From: Adiantum capillus-veneris
Lineage: Eukaryota > Streptophyta > Polypodiopsida > Polypodiales > Pteridaceae
DNA length: 64,000 bases
Assembly: GCA_014529385.2 (NCBI GenBank)
Contig: CM043945.1
Coordinates: forward strand, 97,256,612 to 97,320,611
Direction: 5' to 3'
The notes under the pieces are model-generated. The model was not told the origin of the DNA, made no database searches, and saw only the letters and a list, made by a program, of their open reading frames with translations. The translations under genes and the position numbers were made by a program. Positions 10,976-21,200 of this stretch are shown here, in pieces. Within the stretch, counting starts at the first letter, position 1; every line of letters begins with the position of its first letter.

Positions 10976-11537
10976 TCTCTTCCCGGCCATATCTTGCAGA
11001 GAAGCCAACAAAGCTACCATAGAATTGGCCTCCTGTTAAGCGAAGCAACTGCGTTTTGACTTGCACCAAAGTATTGGGTTTTGGGCTCATCAAGAGCGCA
11101 ATGGGCTCATAGGGATTTTTCGTTTATGCTTCTATCCACAAAGCGGCTCCCACAGATCGCCATGGTTGCCTGAAGATTGGCGCAGATTTTCTCACATTGT
11201 GTTACAGAGTTCCTTTTGTTTTTTCAATTGATTTTCACATTTAAATCAAGTGTCCACCCTCTTTTTTTTGTCTAAACTCCTTAAGCCAGTGGGCATTCCC
11301 ACCCTCGCCAAATCCGTTATGCTACACTTCTTGCAAACTTTGCTCGGTGTTCAGTTATGGTGTACTCAGTATTCGATCATGTTGGCAACGACCTCAAAAC
11401 AGTAAATTGACATACAGTATTAGTCATATTTTAAAGCTTCGACATCTTTGCTTTGGAACTTCGAAAGTTGATTGGAATTTTTGCTACAAGTTAAATCTGA
11501 CCGAACCTTCACCTTCTTTTATTTTAAAGACCTCAAC

Positions 11538-12359
11538 ATGGCGTCGAAAGTCGACAAATACAACGGGACCGGTTTCCACACTTGGAAGATCAAAGTTAAA
11601 GGCTATTTGATGCGCAAAAACCTATGGAACGTGGTCAAGCCTCTCGCATCCGACAAATTTGGCACATCCGCTGCAGTGACAAGGGAATTATCTGCTGAGC
11701 TACAAAGGAAAGACGAACAAGCTTTTGGTATCATTCTAACCTCCTTAGAAGACGATTTCATTCATTATTTGGACGATGTCGATTCTTCAAGTGCTACCTG
11801 GATAGAGTTAGAGAATCTTTTCGGTGCCAAAGCTAAGTATTCAAAAATGAGTTTAAAAATGGAATTATATTCCATCCACATGTGTGAAGATGAAAAAATT
11901 ACAGCTTTAGCTAATAGACTAAAGAGTATTAAAACTCAACTTGTTTATGTCGAAGCTCCAGTACCAGAAGAAGATCTCATAGCCATTTTATTAAAAAGTT
12001 TGACTGACAAATTTCATCAGATTGTTATTGTTTTAAAAGAGAAAGATCCGCTACCCTCCTTGGATGGTATCATCAATTCATTGCAGGAAGAAGAACGTAG
12101 GGTACCTAGTACCAGTTCTACTATTTTTCCCAGTGCATACACAGTCTCCAATGTTGTTTCCCCTACCAGTTCTTCTGATACTTCCAGTGCATATGTAGTC
12201 ACTAAATGTGTTGCTACAGCAGCTTCATCTCGACCATTCAATGGAACCAGATCTTGTGCCATTTGTGGGCGCAACAATCATCAAACGAAAAACTGTTTCA
12301 AGAAGAATCCTTGTGTTCACTGTGGTAAAACAAATCATCCGTCAAATAGGTGCTTTTAA
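11538..12359 (+). CDS. gag: Copia-type Gag polyprotein
   Basis: The ORF starts at an ATG preceded by CTCAAC and encodes 273 residues without a stop. The N-terminal half has the copia Gag layout: a Tyr-x-Gly-x-(Asn/Phe)-x-x-x-Trp-Lys start, then the central block with Trp-x-x-Leu-x-x-x-Phe, typical of UBN2-type Gag. The C-terminus has two CCHC zinc knuckles (Cys-x2-Cys-x4-His-x4-Cys) at 12255-12296 and 12312-12353, which would bind RNA in the particle. The frame ends right after the second knuckle, where protease would start in an autonomous element. An in-frame codon upstream at 11472 is TTG, so the ATG is the better start. The intact ORF suggests recent activity in trans. Confidence 0.85.
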   Translation: MASKVDKYNGTGFHTWKIKVKGYLMRKNLWNVVKPLASDKFGTSAAVTRELSAELQRKDEQAFGIILTSLEDDFIHYLDDVDSSSATWIELENLFGAKAKYSKMSLKMELYSIHMCEDEKITALANRLKSIKTQLVYVEAPVPEEDLIAILLKSLTDKFHQIVIVLKEKDPLPSLDGIINSLQEEERRVPSTSSTIFPSAYTVSNVVSPTSSSDTSSAYVVTKCVATAASSRPFNGTRSCAICGRNNHQTKNCFKKNPCVHCGKTNHPSNRCF

Positions 12360-12782
12360 AAGGGTAAAACTCAAATTCATGTGGTTGAAAGAGACACTGA
12401 ATCTCCAATATATTCTGTTGATGAGGAAATTTTTTAGATCAACTCTTTTCATATTGTTTAGTCAAAATAAATTTTACGGGCTATAGACACTGCCACCCAT
12501 GAGTGGTAAGACCTCCCAATTTATCAGTTTTTGTTCTCAAGTCCTATTTTTGTCCTACTTCTCATGAGGTTACTGGGTACACCTTAAACCCAAGGTTTGG
12601 CAGTGAACCAAAAACTCCATTTTTGGAAGCTAACTTTTTTGGCCTACACCCTATCTGTTCAAGGGGGGTTATTGTCCTAGCATCAGGTTATGGATACACC
12701 AAAAATCCTTGGTTGTGAGAAAACCTAAAACTCACGGTTGACGAGTACACCAAAAACTCGAGGTATCATGAGAGGGTCTGTC
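12360..12782 (+). other. Non-coding 3' interior of the gag-only copia element
   Basis: No ORF of note. Three diverged copies of a phrase with TACACC...CCAAGG occur around 12573, 12689 and 12745. A purine-rich AGAGGG near 12773 may be the polypurine tract. Confidence 0.5.
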
Positions 12783-12984
12783 TAGTTCGGTATGCAAGCC
12801 CGGATTCCGTAGTGTCTACGCTCGTGAGAACAAGTCTCAAGGCATGCAGCTATAGACCATCAGTTAGTGGAGTTTGCATGATTAAAAGGTGTGGTTGATA
12901 TCACCTTTCAAAGACTATGTAAAGACTTCCTTTTAATAAAATTAGTAGTAGCGTGTTTTCTTTCTTCTTCAAATTGTGTCGACT

Positions 12985-13057
<73 letters not shown>

Positions 13058-13106
13058 TTCTCTGCACGGTCTGCACCACCATGGCTCCCTAGCCGCCTTT
13101 ACAACA
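12783..13106 (+). repeat. 3' LTR of the gag-only copia element
   Basis: It matches the 5' LTR, with differences mainly C/T and A/G changes. The first bases have decayed (TAGTTCGG against TGTTGGG). Confidence 0.85.
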
Positions 13107-13312
13107 CATGCCTCGACTACTAATCTGTTAGTGAATCCTCTCACCCATGAGAAATTTTTTTTGCTAAGCATATGCTGCAATCAACACAGAGGACTATGCA
13201 TTCAGCTCATATGCTTGTTTTTGCAGTAGCCCTGGCTGCAATCTAGTTGTGGATTCTCTTACACTGATCAGGTGCTTGTGCATTGCCTTAGGCATTCAAG
13301 GTGCATGCTTAG

Positions 13313-13376
13313 ATGATTGCATCTAAGGAGAGCCCGCGTAATTGTCTGCTTGACAGCCCTATTCTAGTGGGGTTTT
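13313..13376 (+). CDS. Tentative exon preceding the RING-like exon
   Basis: The segment lies between an acceptor-like ...ATGCTTAG and a good donor, GTAAGG at 13377. It is open, begins with ATG at 13313 and ends one base into a codon. The next exon starts two bases into a codon, so the phases agree. The 79-base intron (13377-13455) ends in pyrimidine-rich sequence and CACAG. No domain is visible in 21 codons; it is supported by splice logic only. Confidence 0.35.
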
Positions 13377-13455
13377 GTAAGGTTTTAATCTTATAATCCT
13401 GTGTGGTGTGCACTTTTGCTTCCTGCACCTCCACGAGTCTCCTTCATCCCCACAG

Positions 13456-13734
13456 CCCTATGCAAGATAGCTATGGACACTTTTATAGAGTGTATAGGAG
13501 GGGTACACGATGGGACAACAAGCAACGTGTGTACTGGCTGTGGTCTGCCACTAGAAGTACACGAAATCAGTGCAATGGTCAAAATGCCATGTGAGCATAC
13601 CTATCACATAATCTGCTTTGTTGCTGCATGCTCCCTAGGGACCGAATGTAGAGCTTCCACCTGCCAGCAGAGGATACCAGCTGAATGGTGTGGCAAGGTC
13701 ACAGGGCAAGGACCTCCAATCACACAGAGTGCTG
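13456..13734 (+). pseudogene. RING-like zinc-finger exon of an interrupted gene
   Basis: This 93-codon segment is flanked by an acceptor (...CATCCCCACAG) and a donor (GTAAGA at 13735). It has the Cys/His spacing of a RING-type finger: Cys-x2-Cys, then Cys-x-His-x2-His-x2-Cys, then a final Cys-x4-Cys in place of the usual Cys-x2-Cys. Such domains usually bind E2 ubiquitin-conjugating enzymes. It ends one base into a codon and the exon at 24735 begins with the two missing bases, so the downstream phosphatase-like exons are in phase. The intervening intron would be 11 kb, filled by a Ty3 element and a palindrome array. Later exons carry stops, so the locus is listed as a pseudogene. Confidence 0.5.
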
Positions 13735-13783
13735 GTAAGATAATGTTAAGGAACAGTTATCCAGTCTTGATTCCTACACTAGC

Positions 13784-14356
13784 TGTTAACCCTCATGCAC
13801 ATTCCTATCACCTAAAACGGACGTTGTATTATCTATTTGGTAGAGTCAAGTACCGGGCTTGTCGGTCCAATAGGAAAAGGGTAAGAGTGATCGCCAATGA
13901 GAGACGCACTCTAATTGGAAAATTCAAGGGATTAGTTGGCTAAGCATTGGCACCCAAGTGTGAATGGGGCGAGCTCATATAAAAGTCAACTAAACCTAAA
14001 AAACACTCATTCTCTCATTTGTGCAATTGAAGAGTGCTCATGCTCCATCTCCATCTCCATCTTCTTCTTCTTCATCTCCTTGTGTGTGTGTGTGTGTGTG
14101 TATGCGTGAGAGAGAGAGAGAGAGTGTGCGATTGAGCATTGCGGCGGCATGACGGCTGTGAGGCGGTTGAGCGCGGCGTCTCCCTCTTCTTCGCGGCGAG
14201 AAATCCTCCATGACAGCAAGCGTAGAGCGGTGAGTGACACACCATCGTCTTCTTGAGCTTACTAGTTTAGGCTAGTTGCATGCTTGGAGCCATATGTAGC
14301 TCGCACACAGTGTATTGGCAAGTTCCTTGCATTGACACGTGCGACATATGCGCACA
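13784..14356 (+). repeat. 5' LTR of the gag-protease Ty3 element
   Basis: It matches 22835-23407. Inside are a (CATCTC)/(CTT) run, a (GT)n run (about 14083-14102) and a (GA)n run (about 14107-14124). ORFs here are not genes. Confidence 0.92.
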
Positions 14357-14359
14357 TTT

Positions 14360-14377
14360 TGGCGCGGTGTCGGTGAA
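14360..14377 (+). other. Primer-binding site, Asp-tRNA-like
   Basis: TGGCGCGGTGTCGGTGAA, three bases after the LTR, resembles the TGGCGCCGTTG(T/C)CGGGGA site of plant Athila/Tat Ty3 elements, with several differences. Confidence 0.6.
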
Positions 14378-15131
14378 TGCCATACACTAAGCTTGAATGG
14401 CACTCTGTGCTTCTTTTGTGGTGCAATTTCAATTGTAGGAAAGGTAAGGAAGGAGGGTGTGTGTGTTGAGAAGAAGGATTTTGTGTTACTACTGTGTATT
14501 TTTTTGTTAATGGAGTTTTCAAAGGTACTATGTTTTTTTCTCTATGTAAGGTGTTAGTATTAAGGTTGTTAGTTCTGTGTAATGTAATGTACAGTAAGTA
14601 GGACGTAGATCTGTGAGAGCTAATAGAGTGTGTTAGTGTGTAAGGTGTTAGTATTAAGGTTGTTAGTGTGTAACAGTAGGTGTATTAGTTGGAAGTAGGT
14701 AGGTAGAGTGTGTGTGTGCTCTTGCGCAGGCCGCGGCGACCTTATCCTTTTCTTCTTTTTTCTAAATTAAAAAACTTTTAAAAAGATTAAACAAATTTTT
14801 TAAAAAAATTAACGCTAGGACCGGGATCGGGAATATCCCCCAGACCCAAGCGCAAGCTCACGCTCAGGCTTAGGCATCTATCGCCCTTTAAAATTACGAT
14901 TTTAGCTTCACACGTAGCTAAAAATCAACTTTTTTGAGGACTAATGGAGCTTTACGTGACCGAACGATGTGCTGTAAAGCACACCGCGACCCTCTGAGTG
15001 ATACGCTCATTTTGAGCTATCACACACTTTAATCAAAAAAACGATCATTAAAAAACATTAAAAACGTAAAAAACACGAGTGAAAACGAACGCTTAAAAAA
15101 GTAAGCGGTTAACCTTCGAGGTTATTCGCCG
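14378..15131 (+). other. Non-coding leader of the gag-protease element
   Basis: AT-rich leader with short repeated phrases such as GTGTAAGGTGTTAGTATTAAGGTTGTTAG (14549 and 14638). No gene. Confidence 0.6.
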
Positions 15132-17280
15132 ATGCTTGTAGGGTGCCAAAGGCACACACATCTGCACTCTAATCGTGTGCTAGAGACAGAGCAACTAGAG
15201 AGAATTTCGACTTACGTGAGTTCTCATTATCCACCTACCTTAAGTTCCGGGCCCTCGGCGGGGACCCAAGGTAGTACAAACCAAGACCCGAACATAGCGG
15301 CTAGTGACTCTTTCTCTAACTACGACATCATGGAGGGTTTCCTAATGCCTAATCCCGATAGCTCAAGCCAAGACATGCATGCCATGGGCCCACGGTCCGG
15401 GCCGAGCGTGCTTAGCCGCTTGAAGGAAACCTTTAGTAGAGCCACTCGCTCCGAACATGGAGCTAATGATGTAAATGAGGGGGGTGGGGAAGTAAATTCT
15501 CCATTCATGACCAACGTAGACCCTATGCCCTTAGAGAATGTGCATGTGAATACTTCATTCACTGCACCTCCTGACTCTTCAGAGTTATTTCCCTCCGAGG
15601 TCAAATTACCTGATGGTAGAAGCCTTGCCAAAGTGCAAGAGGTTGAGCGATATATCATTGCGGCTAGGGAAAAGGAAGTCAAGAGCTTACCCAAGGCAAA
15701 GCAACAAAGAGGGTTAAAAGCGAAAGCCCCTATGTCAATATCCTTGCTGAGAGAGCAATCAAGTGCTCCTGACTTAGCAACCGCTAAAGGGCAACCTCTA
15801 CAAAGAAACATTGCATCTAGCTCAAAGGACACCCCTAGCACCTCAATCCTAGATGGAGCGTTCTTAAATGAGAACTGGAAGTACGAACTACAAATGGAAA
15901 CTCTAACCGACTTATACACAGGTCACACCTATCACGTGGGTTGGTTACATGTCCTACAATCCACAATGGGTGCTACTAGTGTGAAGGATCAACAACAAAG
16001 AGTTTGTGAGGTCATCCATAGGGTCATTGAGTTAGAGAGACAGAACAAGGGGATCAACATGCCTTCAACGGGTCTCATGAGATTCTTGGATACAAGAAAG
16101 GCTAAACAACCGACCTTATCGCAAATGGAGACTCCCTCGGTAAGTCCGATGGATCCCCCATATGTTGTTTCGCCAGGGGTCTCGGTGCAATTTGAGCCCA
16201 CAAGTGATATCTTTACCTTTCCAAGTGTAGCTCATCTTTCTCTTGATGACACCACGGCTACCATGCCTACCCCAATGATGGGCATGCCAAGAAACATGCC
16301 ATGGACCTCATTTGTTAGTAAAGTACCACTACATGGTAGCTCAATGCTTGCAACAATACCTACAAGTGTGTACCAATCGTATACACCCATGGGTCCTCGT
16401 AATCATGTAGTCCCTACTCCTCCCATGGTTTCAACTACCTATGCTCCACAACCACAACACCCAAGTTCTTATTTTCATGGGACTATACCGGCTAGCATTA
16501 GCATGTCACATCCGACGTCTGCTATGCCTAGGGCCACACATGGCACAACATCATACCCAACGTGGAACCCAAGGGCTTCCTATGCGCCAAGCCCAATGCC
16601 AATACCTACTCCACATGTAATCTCTGGAGCGCCTTCACCCACGGTGCCTGCTCACTTAGGTGACTTGGCAACATTTGCTCAAGCTATTGGTCGATCTATT
16701 GATGAGAGCCTGCGTAACACGCCTGATAGAGAGCCTAGAAGTAAGGCAGTACAAATAGCCAAGCTCACACAAAAATTTAGTGGAGACGGGGATGTGAGAA
16801 AGCATATCAAAGTGTTTGAACAAATATGCGATTCTCTAGGATAACACAATGAACTGCATAAGAGTAATGCTTTAAGCCTAACCTTAAGTGGGAAGGCAGG
16901 GGATTGGTATAGAACCCTAAGGGTGGAATAAAAAACGATTTACCCTACTCTTAGGAGACTGTTCTTGAAAGAATACATACGACAGAGAGTAATTTGGGGT
17001 GTATCCTGTTAGCTCCAGAAAGCCCAACGAGAGGAAGGAGAGTCGGTGAGATACTTTATTAGTTGCTTGAAGCATTTGAATTCTTGTTGTAATCCAAATG
17101 AGCACTTCAATAATAATCAATTGCTCGATAGATTCATTTAGGGATTACGACGTGAGGATATCTACAATGGCCTAGTCATTAGAGGTATCACCACTTGGGA
17201 AGCAGTCACCACCAATGCGATCCAATTGGAGGATAATTTAATGATTCAAGGAGAAAGAGTACCTGTTGAGCCTAAACTAT
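15132..17280 (+). pseudogene. gag: Gag (N-terminal part and capsid-like domain), broken by stops
   Basis: The first 570 codons (15132-16844, ATG start) are open. They are Pro/Ser/Thr/Met-rich with many short proline motifs around residues 320-500. Beyond the TAA at 16842 the same frame continues as a recognisable retrotransposon Gag core (Leu-Ser-Gly-Lys-Ala-Gly-Asp-Trp-Tyr, then a Glu-x-Val-Arg-x-Tyr/Phe block). It is interrupted by TAA near 16929, TAG near 17008 and TAG near 17140. Every stop is one C-to-T change from a Gln codon, the usual trace of cytosine-methylation decay. The product would be the structural shell protein. Confidence 0.75.
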
Positions 17281-17284
17281 TAGC

Positions 17285-18917
17285 TTGCACGCATCATGGC
17301 ATCAACTAATGACCCTAAAGCCTATTGCTAAGGAGCCAAAGATATCTGAGATAACTTTAGCGGATCTCACCAAGGCTATTCAAGAGAGTCTCAGAGACAA
17401 TTGTGCTCCGCAAAACAATCATATGTATCCAAGAAGGGAGCAACAATGGTGCTCAGTATGCTATGGACCGCATAGTACCGGTGAATGCCCTACATTTAGA
17501 GTAAAATTCAATGGAAAGTGCAATGCCTGTGGGAGGTATGGTCATCAAGCTAAGGATTGCATAGTATTTAAGCACGCGATGGGCAATAGACCAACCTTAG
17601 CATGGACAGACACACCTCGAGTGCATGCATTGATGCCGGCCCCACCTCATGAACAAACAGCACAACACATGGTGCCTAGGGCCCAAAATGTTGTTCAAAC
17701 AACACCATTACCACCTCCAGTGCTAGGACCGCAACCACCACATCCAAGAATCACTTCAGTGAATCAAGTGGGTTGTGAGTCATCTATTGCTTGTTTGGAA
17801 GGCTGAGGAAGATATAGACCCTAATATTGCCTATGGGATGGATGTACTTGAAGAAAGTCCACAATACTACATGAAGGACTATTGGGGACAAGTCAAACCT
17901 ATATATCAAGTAGCTGCTCTTGCTGCAAGAGGCCAAAATATCAATTACACTGCTAAGAGACCACCTCTTCAATGCTATGAGTGTGGAGGTCCACATCGTG
18001 TAGCCGAGTGTCCTATTAGTCTACAAAAGAATGCCACACTAATGCAAACCAATCGAGCGAGCAGGTCTACAATGCCGATACTCATGTGTAATCAATGTGG
18101 CATAGATCATTTGATAGCCCAATGTCCAAATAATACAAATGCACCGAAGATCACGCCATTAAACTTGATTGAGGTTACCGAGGAGCCATCAAAAAGTACA
18201 AATGTGGTACCAGTAAACGTACTCACACGGTCGATGCTCCAAAAACAAAATTATATTCTTGAGGAAAGAGGCACGGCATCAATTGCCCAATCTCAGAAAA
18301 AGAAGAAGACACGAAGGAAGAGATTGCAAAAAGCAACAAAGTCAGACCATAGTTCAAAGACCAACATAGGGACTGGTGACGATCCTGTATATATGAACGA
18401 CGCTGAAGAGGATTCTGATTCAGGATTAAACATGGAGACCAAAACAACCACTAAGATAGAAACCAACAAGGAAGATCTTCATGAGCCACAATGGCCAAGC
18501 TCCAAGAAGAAGATAGGAACTTATCCAAACCCTACAGAGGAGATCGAGCGAGTCAAGCAATTAAGGAGTTTGGTGGAAGATACCCAAAGGGATCTAGAAC
18601 GAGCACCTAGGCAGATCCAGATTACAGACATCGTGTTCCCTACGCAACAACAACCTCACCAAGTCCATAGACCCTTGGCCATACCTAGTGTCATCCAAGA
18701 AGAAAGTGACTTAAAGTCATGGGAAATCGGGCGTACTCACTTCTTGATGGAAAGAATTTTTACAAAGGGACTACTTGATCCTATCAAAGAAATGGAGATC
18801 CCATCTTCCCCACGTGAAGGGACTGAAGTCCAAAAGGTGCCGTTAAACATTGCCAAATTGATGTATTTCATGTCTTCACCACCATCATGTACAAACTATA
18901 TAAAGACCCTGAGCTAG
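17285..18917 (+). pseudogene. Gag nucleocapsid region with four zinc knuckles
   Basis: Two overlapping frames (17285-17806 and 17775-18917) form one broken polyprotein segment. Knuckles lie at 17450-17488, 17519-17560, 17973-18011 and 18087-18125. The second has the standard Cys-x2-Cys-x4-His-x4-Cys spacing; the other three have Cys-x2-Cys-x3-His-x4-Cys. The remainder is polar, with Lys/Arg-rich patches around 18290-18330 and acidic patches around 18395-18425. It would bind RNA. A shift near 17780 separates the frames. Confidence 0.65.
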
Positions 18918-20584
18918 TCTCAGCTCTTCGAGCCTTCCTCAATGGAGAACTGAAGTTTGGGCTACCACAGTTTGCACAGATGGATGGAGCTGGCGAGATG
19001 CCAATAGAAGAGGAACACATAGATCCACAACCCAACCTAGATGAGAACCTTGTTATAGAAATACCTGTTAACAAGTTGGGACAATACTTTGAGGGTGATG
19101 AATCCAATGCGACCATACCAATCACTACTAAGGGATTAACTGTGAAGGGAATCCTTGATGGTGGCGTTGGGGTTATCATTGTGACTAAAAATTGTTGGGA
19201 AACTATGGGAAGACCTCACCTTGCGACCACAACTATAGTAGTGAAGATGGCCAATGGGTCTAATGTTAAACCTATTGGGATGCTAAAAGATCTCAAGATC
19301 AAGGTCTTTGGACATAAAATAAGAGTTACCTTCACTGTTATGGATTTTTCCAAACACACTATGGCATCGGAGATGATCTTAGGACGTCCTTTTATGAGGG
19401 AAGCAAAAATGGTGCATGACTGGTCTAAAAACCATGTCTACTTGCAGTTCCAAGATTCTGTCATTCGAGTGGATCTTGTGACGGGTCGAGCACATCCTCT
19501 AGGAAACAGGTTTATAATTGATCATAGATCTGACACCACAGTTCACTCGGCCCCATTACAATATTGTTACACGTGTAAAGCGGACACTGATGTTGGGGAA
19601 GATTCTCCTTTTATGGATGTACTACCTGGGATGACAGAGTCGGACAATGTGGATTGGGTCCACCTAGCAGCAACCATATACACTTGGGGAAATGGAGAAC
19701 TAAAGTTTGGGCTACCACAATTTGCACAGATGGATGGAGCTGGGGAGATGCCAATGGAGGAGGAACACTTAGATCCACAACCCAACCTAGATGAGAACCT
19801 TGTTATAGAAATATCTGTTAACAAGTTGGGACAATACTTTGAGGGTGATGAATCCAATGCGACCATACCAATCACTACTAAGGGATTAATTGTGAAGGGA
19901 ATCCTTGATGGTGGTGTTGGGGTTAGCATTGTGACTAAAAATTGTTGGGAAACTATGGGAAGACCTCACCTTGCAACCACAACCATAGTAGTGAAGATGG
20001 CCAATGGGTCTATCGTTAAACCTATTGGGATGCTAGAAGATCTCAAGATCGAGGTCTTTGGACATAAAATAAGGATTACCTTCATTGTTATGGATTTCTC
20101 CAAACACACTATGGCATCGGAGATGATCTTAGGACATCCTTTCATGAGGGAAGCAAAAATGGTGCATAACTGGTCTAAAAACCATGTCTACCTGCAGTTC
20201 CAAGATTCTGTCATTCAAGTGGATCTCGTGACGGGTTGAGCACATCCTCTAGGAAACAGGTTTATAATTGATCATAGATCTGACACAGCAGTTCACTCGG
20301 CCCCATTGCGGTATTGTTACACGTGTAAAGCGGACACTGATGTTGGGGAAGATTCTCCTTATATGGATGTACTACCTGGGATGACTGAGTCAGAGAATGT
20401 GGATTGGGTCCACCTAGAAGCAACTATAGACACTTGGGGAAACAGGGGGATGACCTGGGTAACATCTGAGGGGGATGAAATGCCCGTACCCTTAAACATG
20501 CTACAAGCAATGCATATAGCTTTTGACAAGACTCATCCTAATATAAGTAGAAAACATACAAGTGGGTCCCTAAATCTTCTTTAG
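18887..20584 (+). pseudogene. Retropepsin-like protease, duplicated in tandem
   Basis: The ORF 18887-20239 contains two copies of the same 250-residue block (DNA 18941-19690 and 19691-20440). Each has the aspartic protease motif Leu-Asp-Gly-Gly-Val-Gly and, about 80 residues later, the Ile-Leu-Gly-(Arg/His)-Pro-Phe block of plant Ty3 proteases. The DNA repeat is exactly 750 bases, so the frame is kept. The second copy ends early because CGA became TGA (20237-20239); the frame then continues from about 20306 to 20584. Protease normally cuts Gag-Pol. RT should follow here but does not. Confidence 0.8.
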
Positions 20585-21200
20585 CGACCATAGCTAGTGC
20601 TAAAAAACAGAAGCCTTGTAAGAAACGTCCCATTCGCCCCAAGAAATGTAAAGAAACGTTGCGTTGGATTCCTAAAAAACTATTAGAAGCCCAAGGCTAC
20701 TATGAAGGAAATGATCAAATCTGAGTGCCAAAACGTATATTGTGCTCTTACTTGTCACCGGGCCCATGTGAGCTCAATCATGTGGCTCCAAAACAAATTG
20801 AAGATCGCGAAAAGGAAAAAATCACGGAATGCAACACACCCGCTCCAGAGCTAGTTTGGGTACCGAAGAAAGAACAATTTGTTCCACCTAGCTCAGGAAG
20901 GGGAGAGTCCCATGAAGCTTCTAGCTCCTCATGTAATGCATCCATAGAGGTAAAAGCTTCTCCATAGCCTCCACCTACAATAGTGCACCTCCATAAAGCT
21001 ACAAAGGAATCCACACCTTCGAATGTTCAAGAATCACCTGATGAACCACTTCAAGTTCGATCTTGGGAGAGTACCTTACCACCCTTGCAACTCGACGAGG
21101 CACCCAAGGTAATAAACTACTGGCAAAAATCCCCACCTATTACCAACTGGAACAATTGGTTTCAAAGGGTGACAAGCTCATTTCAAACGGTATGATCTAC
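20585..21200 (+). pseudogene. Eroded coding sequence of unknown function downstream of protease
   Basis: Open segments (20725-20967 and 20983-21195) are rich in Pro, Ser, Glu and Lys and separated by single stops. They contain a Trp-x-Pro-Lys-Lys repeat phrase near 20660 and 20860. No reverse-transcriptase motif is present. This may be a spacer region of the original polyprotein. Confidence 0.4.

Larger units (their letters stand above)
10630..13106 (+). mobile_element. Gag-only Ty1/copia element (TR-GAG type), complete with two LTRs
   Basis: Two direct repeats of 331 and 324 bases flank a 1.8-kb interior with a primer-binding site, an intact gag ORF and no protease, integrase, reverse transcriptase or RNase H. 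The flanks catga (10625-10629) and catgc (13107-13111) look like a 5-bp target-site duplication with one change. TR-GAG elements are a known class of non-autonomous plant LTR elements that keep only gag. This copy sits in coding-like sequence that reads on across the insertion. It would need enzymes from a full copia element to move. Confidence 0.85.

Noticed and set aside
14007-14557. ORFs within the 5' LTR (and 23047-23307 in the 3' LTR)
   Set aside because: They lie in LTR sequence on both strands, include microsatellites, and differ between the two LTRs.
15320-15919. 199-codon minus-strand ORF opposite gag
   Set aside because: It mirrors the gag frame, has no motif of its own and ends where gag composition changes; it is a shadow.
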